Positions 10,191-18,106 of a stretch of DNA of 64,000 bases are shown here, one piece after another. The notes under the pieces were generated by a model. It did no database searches. It had not been told where the DNA came from and saw only the letters and a list, made by a program, of their open reading frames with translations. The stretch comes from an uncultured Gammaproteobacteria bacterium. Lineage in GTDB: Bacteria; Pseudomonadota; Gammaproteobacteria; Steroidobacterales; Foliamicaceae. The stretch lies in assembly GCA_951828235.1 (NCBI GenBank), contig OX639965.1:3034129-3098128 (forward strand). The letters run 5' to 3'. Positions within the stretch are counted from its first letter, which is position 1. Every line of letters starts with the position of its first letter. Made by a program: the position numbers and the translations under genes.

Positions 10191-10835
10191 CTACTGGCCG
10201 GCGCCCAAATTGATCAGGAACAATGACATGGCTGCTTCCTCACCATTTTCGTACCGATAAATGGCGAACCCCGCATACGTAGGAAGCCCTTCCGCCTGGT
10301 CAGTTTCAGCGGAAACCGAAAGCGTGTAGCGCCGGCTTCCCGAGGGCGCCAACTGTTCCGCCCATCCTTCTTCAGGAAACACGGATCGCTTCAAGAGCAG
10401 GTCGCCGGACTCATGGACTTCTACGAGGAATGGGATTCCTCTTCGATTTGCAACCCACAGGTGGACAACGGAATCGCTGGCCACGTCATTCCCGTCAATA
10501 CGAATACATCCTGCCGGTCTCTCGACTGTAAGGTTCAGTACGCCCCCGGTCATCCCGAGATTGGAACTCCCTGGTGACCATCGAACCAACGGCGGCGCCA
10601 AGCAACCGCTGCCGCATTCGGGACAATCCGCAGGAAATTCCGAAATCAGTTTCTCATCACCCTCGAATACCGGCGTGATATGCATCAGTGTCCCATGGTC
10701 CGATTTCTGTAACTTCAGAAGGTATTTGGCATCGTCCGTTTCCATGTAACGGATCTCTTGTTCATCGGTAGCAAAAGCCGCGAAGGGCGGCGTGGAGAGA
10801 AACGCTGCCGTCAATATGCCGGTTAGTGCCTTCAT
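10191..10835 (-). CDS. Predicted exported protein of unknown function with a CPECGSGC motif
   Basis: A 214-residue protein that I cannot assign. A clear signal peptide (MKALTGILTAAFLSTPPFAAFA) sets the start 39 bases inside the longest frame. The mature part is mostly beta-type sequence. One cysteine cluster, CPECGSGC, lies around residues 70-77 and could bind metal or form disulfides. A further cysteine lies in PAGCIRIDG. The C-terminal third (RRYTLSVSAETDQAEG, FAIYRYENGEEAAMSLFLINLG) resembles a beta-sandwich. It converges on mnmA and diverges from another exported unknown. Confidence 0.65.
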   Translation of the reverse strand: MKALTGILTAAFLSTPPFAAFATDEQEIRYMETDDAKYLLKLQKSDHGTLMHITPVFEGDEKLISEFPADCPECGSGCLAPPLVRWSPGSSNLGMTGGVLNLTVERPAGCIRIDGNDVASDSVVHLWVANRRGIPFLVEVHESGDLLLKRSVFPEEGWAEQLAPSGSRRYTLSVSAETDQAEGLPTYAGFAIYRYENGEEAAMSLFLINLGAGQ

Positions 10836-10977
10836 CGAATACCGCTCGGTTTCGTGATGAGTCCTACCGTTCAATGATAGAGGCTGGACTTAAACACAGC
10901 TCACATCGCAACACTGAGTTCCGGGCGAACTGTTAGCATTTGCCGCAAGGAATGATCGGGAGGCGGAGCAGCGATCC

Positions 10978-11664
10978 ATGAAGGCGATCCTTGGCGTAGT
11001 GGCCGCTAGCGGCCTCCTGGTTGTCCCCGCAGAGGCCGCGGCGGCCGAGGAGGCTACGATGAATGAACACGTCAATCCCCTGGCCGAACTGGGGCGGGAA
11101 CGCCGCCGGCAGGTGCAGGTACGCCAGTCGCTGAAGGGCGCGCTGGAGTCGGTCAGGCCGGGAGACGACAGTCTCGCCGCCCTGTTCGAAGCCTGCGCCG
11201 ACTACCTGGTCAACTCCATGCACCGGCTGGACCTCACCGACATGAACATCCACGGCCTCTTGAAGCAGCGCGTCCCAGAGGACAATTCCGAAGTGCATGA
11301 GGCACTGCAAACACTTGAAAAACGGCAGGACACGGCGCGCGCGGAGAACGCGCTGCTTGCAGAAGCGCTCGCAGCCTACCGGCAGTCCGGCCGTTCAGAT
11401 TTCGCCGCCTTTGACCAGGCGTTGAGAAGTTACCACCGGACCGTGTCGGAATTGATGACGCCGCGCAAGAACCCTTTCAGTGACTACACCGACGAGTTGT
11501 TCACCACGGATGACTGGACGAATATCGCCGAGGTCAGCGCCGAGACCATTGCCACCGAAGACCGCCTTTTCGACGGTGTGACGGCGGCGGCGCCGAACGC
11601 TCTCAAACCGGACTCGTTCTCCGGCACGCACGGCATGCAGCGGCCGCCTGTATCCGACAGGTGA
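10978..11664 (+). CDS. Predicted exported all-helical protein of unknown function
   Basis: A 228-residue protein with a signal peptide (MKAILGVVAASGLLVVPAEAAAAEE). The mature part is almost entirely predicted helix, with His, Glu and Asp residues placed in a way that recalls small helical-bundle metal proteins: MNEHVNPLAELGRERR, FEACADYLVNSMHRLDLTDMNIHGLL, SEVHEAL. That resemblance to a hemerythrin-like bundle is an inference only, because I see no canonical motif. An AG-rich stretch with GGAG precedes the ATG by about nine bases. It diverges from the other exported unknown, with 142 bases between them. Confidence 0.65.
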   Translation: MKAILGVVAASGLLVVPAEAAAAEEATMNEHVNPLAELGRERRRQVQVRQSLKGALESVRPGDDSLAALFEACADYLVNSMHRLDLTDMNIHGLLKQRVPEDNSEVHEALQTLEKRQDTARAENALLAEALAAYRQSGRSDFAAFDQALRSYHRTVSELMTPRKNPFSDYTDELFTTDDWTNIAEVSAETIATEDRLFDGVTAAAPNALKPDSFSGTHGMQRPPVSDR

Positions 11665-11705
11665 TTCCCTGGACTCCACTCTCGCGCTAGAATATACGTT
11701 CCTAT

Positions 11706-11741
11706 CCGCAATTCTTGCGGGTCTATGGGCATCCTGCCCAT
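11706..11741 (+). promoter_or_regulatory. Two tandem perfect hairpins in the leader of the RRM gene
   Basis: Two back-to-back stem-loops lie 37-72 bases before the RRM protein start. CCGCAA-TTC-TTGCGG occupies 11706-11720, and ATGGGCA-TCC-TGCCCAT occupies 11725-11741. Both are perfect, with 3-base loops. A -10-like TAGAAT lies at 11688-11693, so both hairpins would be in the mRNA leader. They leave the ribosome site near 11770 free. They could be targets for autoregulation by the encoded RNA-binding protein or temperature-responsive structures. Confidence 0.5.
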
Positions 11742-11778
11742 TTGCGCGTAGGCATTCATTAACTCTTTAGAAGGAATC

Positions 11779-12135
11779 ATGGGAAGAAAATTGTACGTAG
11801 GCAATCTGCCTTATTCGGCAACGGAAAGTTCCGTTACGGAGAAGTTCGCCGGGTCCGGGACTGTCGAGTCCTGCAAGCTGATCAGCGATCGTGACACGGG
11901 CCGCAGCAAGGGCTTCGGCTTTGTGGAAATGGCCACCGATGCCGAGGCCCAGGCGGCCATCGAGAATCTTGACGGCACCGACTATGACGGTCGCCCCATG
12001 AGGGTGAACGAAGCTCGGCCGCAGCAAAAGAGGTCTGGCGGCGGCGGCCGCGACCGCGGTGGTTTCGGCGGCGGTTACGGCGGCGGTGGCGGCGGAGGCC
12101 GTGGAGGCTACGGCGGCGACAGAAATCGCCGCTGA
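11779..12135 (+). CDS. Glycine-rich RRM RNA-binding protein
   Basis: A 118-residue single-stranded RNA-binding protein. One RNA recognition motif spans about residues 3-80, with RNP2 LYVGNLP (5-11) and RNP1 KGFGFVEM (44-51). A flexible Gly/Arg/Tyr-rich tail (about 86-118) resembles the tail of cyanobacterial cold-induced Rbp proteins and eukaryotic GRPs. Such proteins usually act as RNA chaperones or in mRNA stability. The ATG is preceded by AGAAGGA. The gene stands alone and has a structured leader, which suggests post-transcriptional control. Confidence 0.92.
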   Translation: MGRKLYVGNLPYSATESSVTEKFAGSGTVESCKLISDRDTGRSKGFGFVEMATDAEAQAAIENLDGTDYDGRPMRVNEARPQQKRSGGGGRDRGGFGGGYGGGGGGGRGGYGGDRNRR

Positions 12136-12150
12136 CCTTTCCTCAAACCG

Positions 12151-13524
12151 CTAGCTCTCCCGTATCCGGGCGAGTTCGCGGCGGAAGTTGCGCAGCGTCA
12201 CCGGCGCCAGCGCGAGAACGATCGAGCCGTAAATCAACGGCACGGCGGCAAATGCGAGCGCCAGACTATTGGCGCCGGTCACGCCCGGCATCACCGATTC
12301 CAGGAAAGCATCGAAACCCGCAAACCCGGTGCCCTCGTTGAACCAGTCGGACAGCCAGCCGACGGTGGAAGGCCCCAGCGTCATGCCGGTAATGCTGATC
12401 GCCATGTAATAGATCGCGCTGATCTGCCCCCGGAACTGCGCCGGCGTGATCATCAGCAGCGCCGTCAATCCTGTTGAGGTGGTGGTGGCGATACCCACCA
12501 GGCTCATGCCCAAAACGATAAACGCCGGTGTCGTTTCCGGCATCAGGGCGATCAGAAAGCCCGTAGGCACAAAGATGAAGGTGCCTACGACGGCAATCAC
12601 CAAGGGGGCGTTGTCCCGCCCCCGCCGCACCAGGTAGTCCGACAGGGCGCCGGCAGCGAACACGGTGGCGGGCGCGCAGACCAGTGTCACGATCGCCTTG
12701 GTCTTGGCAAATTCCGGAATGTCCATGCCCCAGGTACGCGCAAACACCTCGGGCATCCAGTAATGCGTGTACGCAACCGTGGTCATCAGGCAGAACGGCA
12801 GCAGGAATGGGACGTAGGTCTTCCAGCGCGAGAAAAAATACCGGAACATGGGCCACGGTGCAGTGGAAGCGCCTTCCTTCACGTCCCGCCGCACGGGTTC
12901 TCTCACCGTCAGCATGGCCAGCGACAGAAGCAGTCCGGGAACTCCCACGATAATGAACACCGCCTGCCAGGGCCTGATGGCGCCCACCAGCGGCCAAACC
13001 AGAACATCCACGCCGCGCAATGCCTCAAGCAGCGCGCCGATCGCGTAATAGGCCGTGGCGGTGCCCAGGGAGAGCGCCATGGAATAGACCGCTATCGGCT
13101 TGCCGCGCTTCTCCTTGGGGAAGCTGTCGGCAACCATCGACATCGTGCAGGGACTCAGAGCCGCCTCGCCCACCCCGACGCTCATGCGCAACAGGAACAA
13201 CTGCATATAGCTGCTTGCCAGCCCGCACAAGGCAGTTGCGCCCGACCAGAGCGCGATCGCGCAAGTGACGATGCCTGTGCGGCGGGTGCGATCCGCCAGC
13301 CAACCCAGCGGAAGCCCCATGGTGGCATAGAAGATCCCGAAGGCCAGGCCCATCAACAGACCCATCTGGCTGTCGCTGACCCCCAGGTCCGCCTGGATCG
13401 GTCCCACGAGCAAACCGATCACCGTGCGGTCGATGTAGGAAATGAAGTACGCCAGCGTGAGCAGCGCCACCATGTACCAGCGGCGCGCAGGGCGCGGATA
13501 GGGGGCGGCCATTGCGATGTTCAT
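12151..13524 (-). CDS. Major facilitator superfamily transporter (spinster-like)
   Basis: A 457-residue inner-membrane transporter with about 12 hydrophobic segments. The loop motif GWLADRTRRTG between helices 2 and 3 and the opening SYIDRTVIGLLVGPIQADLGVSDSQ place it with spinster/hexuronate-like MFS permeases. The substrate cannot be read from sequence. The start overlaps the stop of the upstream oxidoreductase (ATGA), so the two are translationally coupled. A second ATG 12 bases downstream is also possible. It is a paralogue of the transporter at 60.9-62.3 kb. Confidence 0.88.
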   Translation of the reverse strand: MNIAMAAPYPRPARRWYMVALLTLAYFISYIDRTVIGLLVGPIQADLGVSDSQMGLLMGLAFGIFYATMGLPLGWLADRTRRTGIVTCAIALWSGATALCGLASSYMQLFLLRMSVGVGEAALSPCTMSMVADSFPKEKRGKPIAVYSMALSLGTATAYYAIGALLEALRGVDVLVWPLVGAIRPWQAVFIIVGVPGLLLSLAMLTVREPVRRDVKEGASTAPWPMFRYFFSRWKTYVPFLLPFCLMTTVAYTHYWMPEVFARTWGMDIPEFAKTKAIVTLVCAPATVFAAGALSDYLVRRGRDNAPLVIAVVGTFIFVPTGFLIALMPETTPAFIVLGMSLVGIATTTSTGLTALLMITPAQFRGQISAIYYMAISITGMTLGPSTVGWLSDWFNEGTGFAGFDAFLESVMPGVTGANSLALAFAAVPLIYGSIVLALAPVTLRNFRRELARIRES

Positions 13525-14558
13525 GCGTCTCTTGTCTCCGGTTCTCCCCGTACGCTGCAGCACTGCACGCCTACGTTGCGCCCATCGTACAGCCTCGCCA
13601 GTGCGTCAGGCATGTTCTCGAAGCCCTCCACGACGTCCTGGATGGGCTTGAGCTTACCGGCCTTTATCCACGCCGCCAATCCGTCGAACGCGTCGCCGAA
13701 GCGGTCCTGGTAGTTGTAGACGAAGAATCCGCTCATGCTGCCGTTCACCCGGCGCAGGTTCAGGTAGTTGGACAGCGCGAAGCGGTCCTCCCTCAGGTAT
13801 TCCGAGATCGAACCGCAAAGCACGATGCGCGCGCCGAGCGCGAGGTTGTCGAGACAGGCCGCGAGCAAATCGCCGCCCACGTTGTCGAAGTAGAGGTCCA
13901 TTCCGTCGAGGCACAGCTCCCCTACCCGTGCGCAGGCGTTCTCGTTCTTGTAATCGATGGCCATCTCGCAGCCGAGTTCCCGTATGAAGCGGCATTTCTC
14001 CGGCCCGCCGGCAATGCCGATCACGCGGCAGCCGTGGATCTTCAGCATCTGGACCACGATCGACCCTACCCCGCCGGCCGCGCCGGACACGACCGCCAGG
14101 TCGCCGGATTTGGGCCGCCCGCAATCCATAAGCCCCCAATAGGCGCTCACTCCGGTCATCCCGAGCACGCCGGCGCCCAGCGAAAAAGGCAGGCCGTAGT
14201 CCCTGCACTTGAAGAACCGCTCCTTGGGCGTCGCGGCCGTCACCTTCCACGTCTGCCAGCCAAGCTGGCCCTGCACGATGTCCCCGGTCTGATAGTCCGG
14301 GTGCTTGGACTCCACCACTTCGCCGACTCCGCGTCCGTGAATCACGTCGCCTATGTCCAGCGGAGTCTCTCCCGAGGGATTCAGGCCCTGCATGTACATG
14401 CGCATCACCGGGGCCAGCCCCAGGTAGCGCGTTTTCACCAGCATTTCGCCGGATCCGGGCACGGGAATCGGCCGTTCCGCCAGCTCGAAGTCGCTGGGGC
14501 GCACGTTGCCTTCCGGCCGCGCCGCAATTCGCCATTGCAGATTGACGTCTTCTCTCAC
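13521..14558 (-). CDS. NADP-dependent MDR oxidoreductase (alkenal/one reductase type)
   Basis: A 345-residue medium-chain dehydrogenase/reductase of the zinc-free type, like curcumin reductase and prostaglandin/leukotriene B4 reductases, which reduce activated double bonds. Features include the N-terminal RPIPVPGSGEMLVKTRYLGLAPVMRMYM, the nucleotide-binding VSGAAGGVGSIVVQMLKIHG, and DLYFDNVGGDLLAACLDNL. Zinc ligands of classical alcohol dehydrogenases are absent. I chose the GTG start with AG-rich sequence upstream. The frame also opens at a TTG 36 bases earlier. It is coupled to the MFS gene by an ATGA overlap, so it may act on the transported compound or on its products. Confidence 0.88.
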   Translation of the reverse strand: MREDVNLQWRIAARPEGNVRPSDFELAERPIPVPGSGEMLVKTRYLGLAPVMRMYMQGLNPSGETPLDIGDVIHGRGVGEVVESKHPDYQTGDIVQGQLGWQTWKVTAATPKERFFKCRDYGLPFSLGAGVLGMTGVSAYWGLMDCGRPKSGDLAVVSGAAGGVGSIVVQMLKIHGCRVIGIAGGPEKCRFIRELGCEMAIDYKNENACARVGELCLDGMDLYFDNVGGDLLAACLDNLALGARIVLCGSISEYLREDRFALSNYLNLRRVNGSMSGFFVYNYQDRFGDAFDGLAAWIKAGKLKPIQDVVEGFENMPDALARLYDGRNVGVQCCSVRGEPETRDA

Positions 14559-14648
14559 GCCCGGGCGCTCACTCCTACTCCCAAGGCGGCACAATATACT
14601 GCACCCTGCGCACGGCAGGAGCAGCGCAGGGGCCCGCCGGGAATATCG

Positions 14649-15182
14649 CTAATGACCCTGCTCGATCATTTCATAGATCTCGACCATGTGGCCCGTGGGA
14701 GCGCGCAGCAGAATGGTCATGGAGCGGCCGGTGCGGGACGGTCCGTAGGGTTTGACGATGTCGACGCCATGCGCGACGGCGCGGTCGTAAACGTCGCCGA
14801 TGTTCCTGCCCATATGCACCAGCACTATGCCGCCATAGGCCGTCCCTGATTCCGGAAGGTCAAGCGCAGGAAATTCCGGGGTGTCCTCCACCATCAGCAG
14901 GGCAAACATGGCCCCGTCTTTCGACGTGAAGGTGGTGAAGTACGTGGTGGAGTCTTCGTTCCAGCCCAGAGGATGGGCAAAGCCCGTGCGGGGTTCCGGG
15001 TCGCCGGCGTAGTCGAAGCCCATTACGTCCCGCCAGAACGTGATGGAGGGCTGCAGGTCCGCCAAGCGGGCGAGCACCGTGGTGCGTATGAGGGTAGCGT
15101 AGCCCGAGCCGGGCTCGTGGCTGTCCGCCTGGAGGCCGGTGAGCATCAGAACGCCGGCAAGCGATACAAGAAATCTGCGCAT
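14649..15182 (-). CDS. Exported VOC-family (glyoxalase-like) protein
   Basis: A 177-residue protein with a signal peptide (MRRFLVSLAGVLMLTGLQA, probable cut before DS) followed by one vicinal-oxygen-chelate domain: LADLQPSITFWRDVMGFDYAGDPE, PLGWNEDSTTYFTTF, GGIVLVHMGRNIGDVYDRAVAHG, LRAPTGHMVEIYEM. VOC proteins are usually cytosolic metal enzymes or binding proteins such as glyoxalase I, dioxygenases or drug-binding proteins, so an exported copy is unusual. The start is set by the signal peptide and a GGGAG ribosome site. The longer frame adds 26 residues without homology. A TATACT box lies 30 bases upstream. Confidence 0.82.
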   Translation of the reverse strand: MRRFLVSLAGVLMLTGLQADSHEPGSGYATLIRTTVLARLADLQPSITFWRDVMGFDYAGDPEPRTGFAHPLGWNEDSTTYFTTFTSKDGAMFALLMVEDTPEFPALDLPESGTAYGGIVLVHMGRNIGDVYDRAVAHGVDIVKPYGPSRTGRSMTILLRAPTGHMVEIYEMIEQGH

Positions 15183-15211
15183 GGGTGTACTCCCTGTCTT
15201 GGCTCGGCGAC

Positions 15212-15217
15212 AGTATA
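15212..15217 (-). promoter_or_regulatory. -10 box (TATACT) for the exported VOC gene
   Basis: TATACT on the minus strand lies 29 bases before the ATG, with a GGGAG ribosome site in between. This is the expected geometry for a standard promoter. No strong -35 hexamer was found. Confidence 0.4.
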
Positions 15218-15377
15218 GGCGGGCCGCGACGGCGCTCGAGGAAATAGCTGGCCGATGCAAACGAAGCGGAGCTGCGCCGGAAGCTGTACAAACGCAGGAG
15301 CGGACCGCGGGGGCGTTATCCCGCTAAACTCAAACTCGGCAGCGGCTGATTCTGAACTGCAAAATGGGGAGATGGAA

Positions 15378-16658
15378 ATGAGCAGGAAACGTCTGGCGGC
15401 GCCGGCCGCTCTGATGATCGCCTGCGCATCTGTCCTGTGCGGATGCGGGGGAGGCGGCGGAACGAACGAGCCTCCACCGCCACCCCCTCAGGCGCCGCCA
15501 CCGCCACCCCCGGTCGTCACGCTGCCGCCGGAACCGGCGGGACTCGATACGGGCCCGGAGAACTGCACCAACGGAAGCGCCGGAGATTTTGCGTGCATGG
15601 GCCTTTCGCTGGAAAGCCGGGTTGCGCTGGACGCCATGGGCGGTACGGGGGGCAATGACCTCTGGGGATGGTCGGACGCTCAGACAGGCAAGGAGTACGC
15701 GCTTATGGGAATGACCAACGGCACGGCCTTCGTCGACATTTCCGACCCGCAGAACCCGGTTTTGCTGGGCAGGCTTCCGACGGAAACCCGAAATTCCGCC
15801 TGGCGCGACATCAAGGTCTATCGGGACCATGCGTACATCGTCGCGGACAATGCCGGCGCCCACGGCATGCAGGTATTCAACCTGACTCGCCTGCGAGGCA
15901 TGTCGGGGCCTTCAACGTGGTCCACCGATGCGCTCTACGACGGTTTCGGACCTTCGCACAACCTGGCGATCAACGAGGCGACGGGATTCGCCTTTGCTGT
16001 ATCCACCGACACCTGCGGAGCCGGTTTGCACATGATCGACATTCGCACGCCGAACAACCCGCTCTTTGCCGGGTGTCACGACACGTCGCGGACGCATGAT
16101 ACGCAGTGCGTCGTTTATCAGGGGCCAGACGCGGAGCATCGTGGCAAGGAAATCTGTTTCAGCTCCAACGAGAACCATGTCGAGCTGGTCGATGTCACCG
16201 ACAAGTCCTCCCCCCTGTCCCTTTCCTCCTCAAACTACCCACAGCGGGCTTACGTGCACCAGGGATGGGTCACGGAAGATCACCGGTACTTCCTGCTTGG
16301 CGATGAACTGGACGAGACCAATTTCAATCTGACTACACGCACGCATGTGTTCGACGTATCGGACCTTGATTCGCCGGACCACCTCTATGCTCATGACCTG
16401 GGCACGCAGGCGACGGATCACAACCTCTACGTGCAGGGAAATCGCGTGTTCGAAGCCAACTACGCCTCCGGTTTGCGAGTTCTCGAATTCGGCGACCTGG
16501 CGACGAGAGACATCAGGGAGATTGCATTTTTCGACACCCTTCCAAGCGGTAATGCGCGAAGCCTGCAGGGAGCCTGGAGCGTGTACCCGTATCTGCCCTC
16601 CGGAACGCTGATTGTCAGCGATATTCGGAACGGGTTGTTTGTTCTCTCGATGCAGTGA
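15378..16658 (+). CDS. Choice-of-anchor B family lipoprotein (LVIVD-type beta-propeller)
   Basis: A 426-residue surface or periplasmic lipoprotein. The signal peptide MSRKRLAAPAALMIACASVLCGC ends in a lipobox, then comes a poly-Gly/poly-Pro spacer (about residues 26-50) that would hold the domain off the membrane. The body has LVIVD-like blades: LWGWSDAQTGKEYALMGMTNGTAFVDISDPQNPVLLG, SAWRDIKVYRDHAYIVADN, HMIDIRTPNNPLFAGCH. These match the choice-of-anchor B proteins of marine bacteria. The function of that family is not established. The start at 15378 has GGGGAG six bases upstream. An in-frame ATG two codons earlier is less well placed. Confidence 0.85.
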   Translation: MSRKRLAAPAALMIACASVLCGCGGGGGTNEPPPPPPQAPPPPPPVVTLPPEPAGLDTGPENCTNGSAGDFACMGLSLESRVALDAMGGTGGNDLWGWSDAQTGKEYALMGMTNGTAFVDISDPQNPVLLGRLPTETRNSAWRDIKVYRDHAYIVADNAGAHGMQVFNLTRLRGMSGPSTWSTDALYDGFGPSHNLAINEATGFAFAVSTDTCGAGLHMIDIRTPNNPLFAGCHDTSRTHDTQCVVYQGPDAEHRGKEICFSSNENHVELVDVTDKSSPLSLSSSNYPQRAYVHQGWVTEDHRYFLLGDELDETNFNLTTRTHVFDVSDLDSPDHLYAHDLGTQATDHNLYVQGNRVFEANYASGLRVLEFGDLATRDIREIAFFDTLPSGNARSLQGAWSVYPYLPSGTLIVSDIRNGLFVLSMQ

Positions 16659-16710
16659 CTACCACCGACTTCGCGCTAAACTAGAGACGGGGTTCCGGAG
16701 GCATCCAATC

Positions 16711-17793
16711 ATGATCCACATCAATCAAAGAGGTCGGGCCGGCCTGCAGTTTCTCGGGTCGTTGCAACATTACTCTTCCAGCCACATTCGCGACGTTGCG
16801 CGCGAGCAGTTCGCCGCCAGCGAGAAGGGGCGGAAGCTTCTCGAGGCCGAGGTCGAACCGGAGCCGCGCGCCCAGTTGAAGCGTGCGCGGGAAGCCCGCA
16901 AGGCGGCGCTGGAATGTCCGGCGTATCAGCACGAAAGACTGTATCAGCGCTACGTAGCCGAAGAGAATTTCGTGCGGGCCATTCCCGCGGTGGAGGAAAA
17001 GCGCGAGGAATGCATAGAGGTATTGAGCCGCGAGCCCGAATACCAGGGCGGTTCGCTGGAACTCGACGACAGCGTTCCGATACCCAGGTACTACGAGGGC
17101 GTGGAGTGGCACCTCGAACCCGGAGGGTGGGACGGATACGACCTGGCCACACCGATGTTCATGGCCGGCGTGGCCCCGCATGTGTTCTCCCGCGGCGGCT
17201 ATGCGGCCGTGGAAGTGGACCAGGACATCCGCCGGCAGCGCGTGGACGTGGTAAGCCTGCTGCCGAAAGACCATTACGAACGCATCTACGAGCCCGGATG
17301 CGGCGGGTTGGGAGCGCTGGCAGCCTGCGCCAGGGTATATCCCGACGCCGAACTGACCGGCAGCGACATCTCGACGTCGCTGCTCAAGGGCGGGCACAAG
17401 GCCGCGCGCAACATGAGAATACCCATTCACCTGAAACAGCGCGACGCACGCGACACAGGCGAGCCGGACGAGTCGTACGATGCCGTGCTCATGTACGCCC
17501 TGCTGCACGAAATGCCGGTGAAGGTGAGCATCGACACCATCCGCGAGGCCTACCGGATCCTCAAGCCCGGCGGCGACATCGTGATCAACGACCCGCCACC
17601 GTTCTGCCGGGTCGACGCGTTTCAGGCCGCGATCCTGGACTGGGAGAGCGAGTACCGCGGCGAACCCTTCTTCAGCGCCGCCTGCTCAATGGACTGGTCC
17701 ACGGTGCTCGAAGAGGTCGGCTTCAAGGTGCTTGAGGCGCGCGCCCTGGATTCACGGGGCTATCCCTGGGTCAACGTGGCGACCAAGCCTTGA
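16711..17793 (+). CDS. SAM-dependent methyltransferase of the three-copy cassette (copy 1)
   Basis: A 360-residue class I methyltransferase. The C-terminal Rossmann domain starts near residue 190, with SAM motif I YEPGCGGLG (193-201), motif II acidic end ELTGSDIS, and post-motif EAYRILKPGGDIVINDPPP. The N-terminal 180 residues are a helical region that ends in PRYYEGVEWHLEPGGWDG (125-142). His134 and GGW138-140 recur in the other two copies at 50.2 and 56 kb. The ATG has GGAG upstream and a TAAACT -10 box near 16677. The small helical partner gene follows after 16 bases. The substrate is unknown. I infer that the N-terminal region is specific to this family and not part of common methyltransferases. 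Confidence 0.88.
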   Translation: MIHINQRGRAGLQFLGSLQHYSSSHIRDVAREQFAASEKGRKLLEAEVEPEPRAQLKRAREARKAALECPAYQHERLYQRYVAEENFVRAIPAVEEKREECIEVLSREPEYQGGSLELDDSVPIPRYYEGVEWHLEPGGWDGYDLATPMFMAGVAPHVFSRGGYAAVEVDQDIRRQRVDVVSLLPKDHYERIYEPGCGGLGALAACARVYPDAELTGSDISTSLLKGGHKAARNMRIPIHLKQRDARDTGEPDESYDAVLMYALLHEMPVKVSIDTIREAYRILKPGGDIVINDPPPFCRVDAFQAAILDWESEYRGEPFFSAACSMDWSTVLEEVGFKVLEARALDSRGYPWVNVATKP

Positions 17794-17809
17794 GCGCTTC
17801 GCTTCCGGC

Positions 17810-18106
17810 ATGACTAAGCCACCGGTCCGCCCGCTTACCGGCGACGGGAACCTGGATCGCCTGCTGCGCATGAATACGGAGCTTCTGTCGGAGCTCTGGA
17901 TCCTGCGCGACCGGGTGATGGTCCTTGAGAAAATCCTGGCGGAGAAAGGGCTGTTGGACGCCAATGCGATAGATGATTACGCGCCTTCGCAGGAATTCGG
18001 CGAGGTTCTGCAGGACGAGCGCGACCAGCTGGTGCGGCGCGTGGCCGGCGCACCCTGGACCGAAGAATTTACCTGGCAGTCACTCGTCGAGCGGCGCGGC
18101 CGGTAG
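17810..18106 (+). CDS. Small helical partner protein of the methyltransferase cassette (copy 1)
   Basis: A 98-residue cytosolic protein with no signal peptide and no known domain. The core ELWILRDRVMVLEKIL (28-43) with Gly47, Ile54 and Tyr57, then an LVRRV helix near 74-78, aligns without gaps to the small proteins at 51.3 and 57.1 kb. The heptad-like leucines suggest a two-helix hairpin or coiled coil that could dimerise or dock on the methyltransferase. It starts 16 bases after the methyltransferase stop. Its 3' end overlaps the convergent cusA gene by 27 bases. Confidence 0.8.
   Translation: MTKPPVRPLTGDGNLDRLLRMNTELLSELWILRDRVMVLEKILAEKGLLDANAIDDYAPSQEFGEVLQDERDQLVRRVAGAPWTEEFTWQSLVERRGR

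Noticed and set aside
10174..10192. AGCAAT/ATTGCT hairpin between mnmA and the convergent exported-protein gene
   Set aside because: The stem is only 6 bp, overlaps a stop codon and has no T-run. It is too weak to call a terminator.
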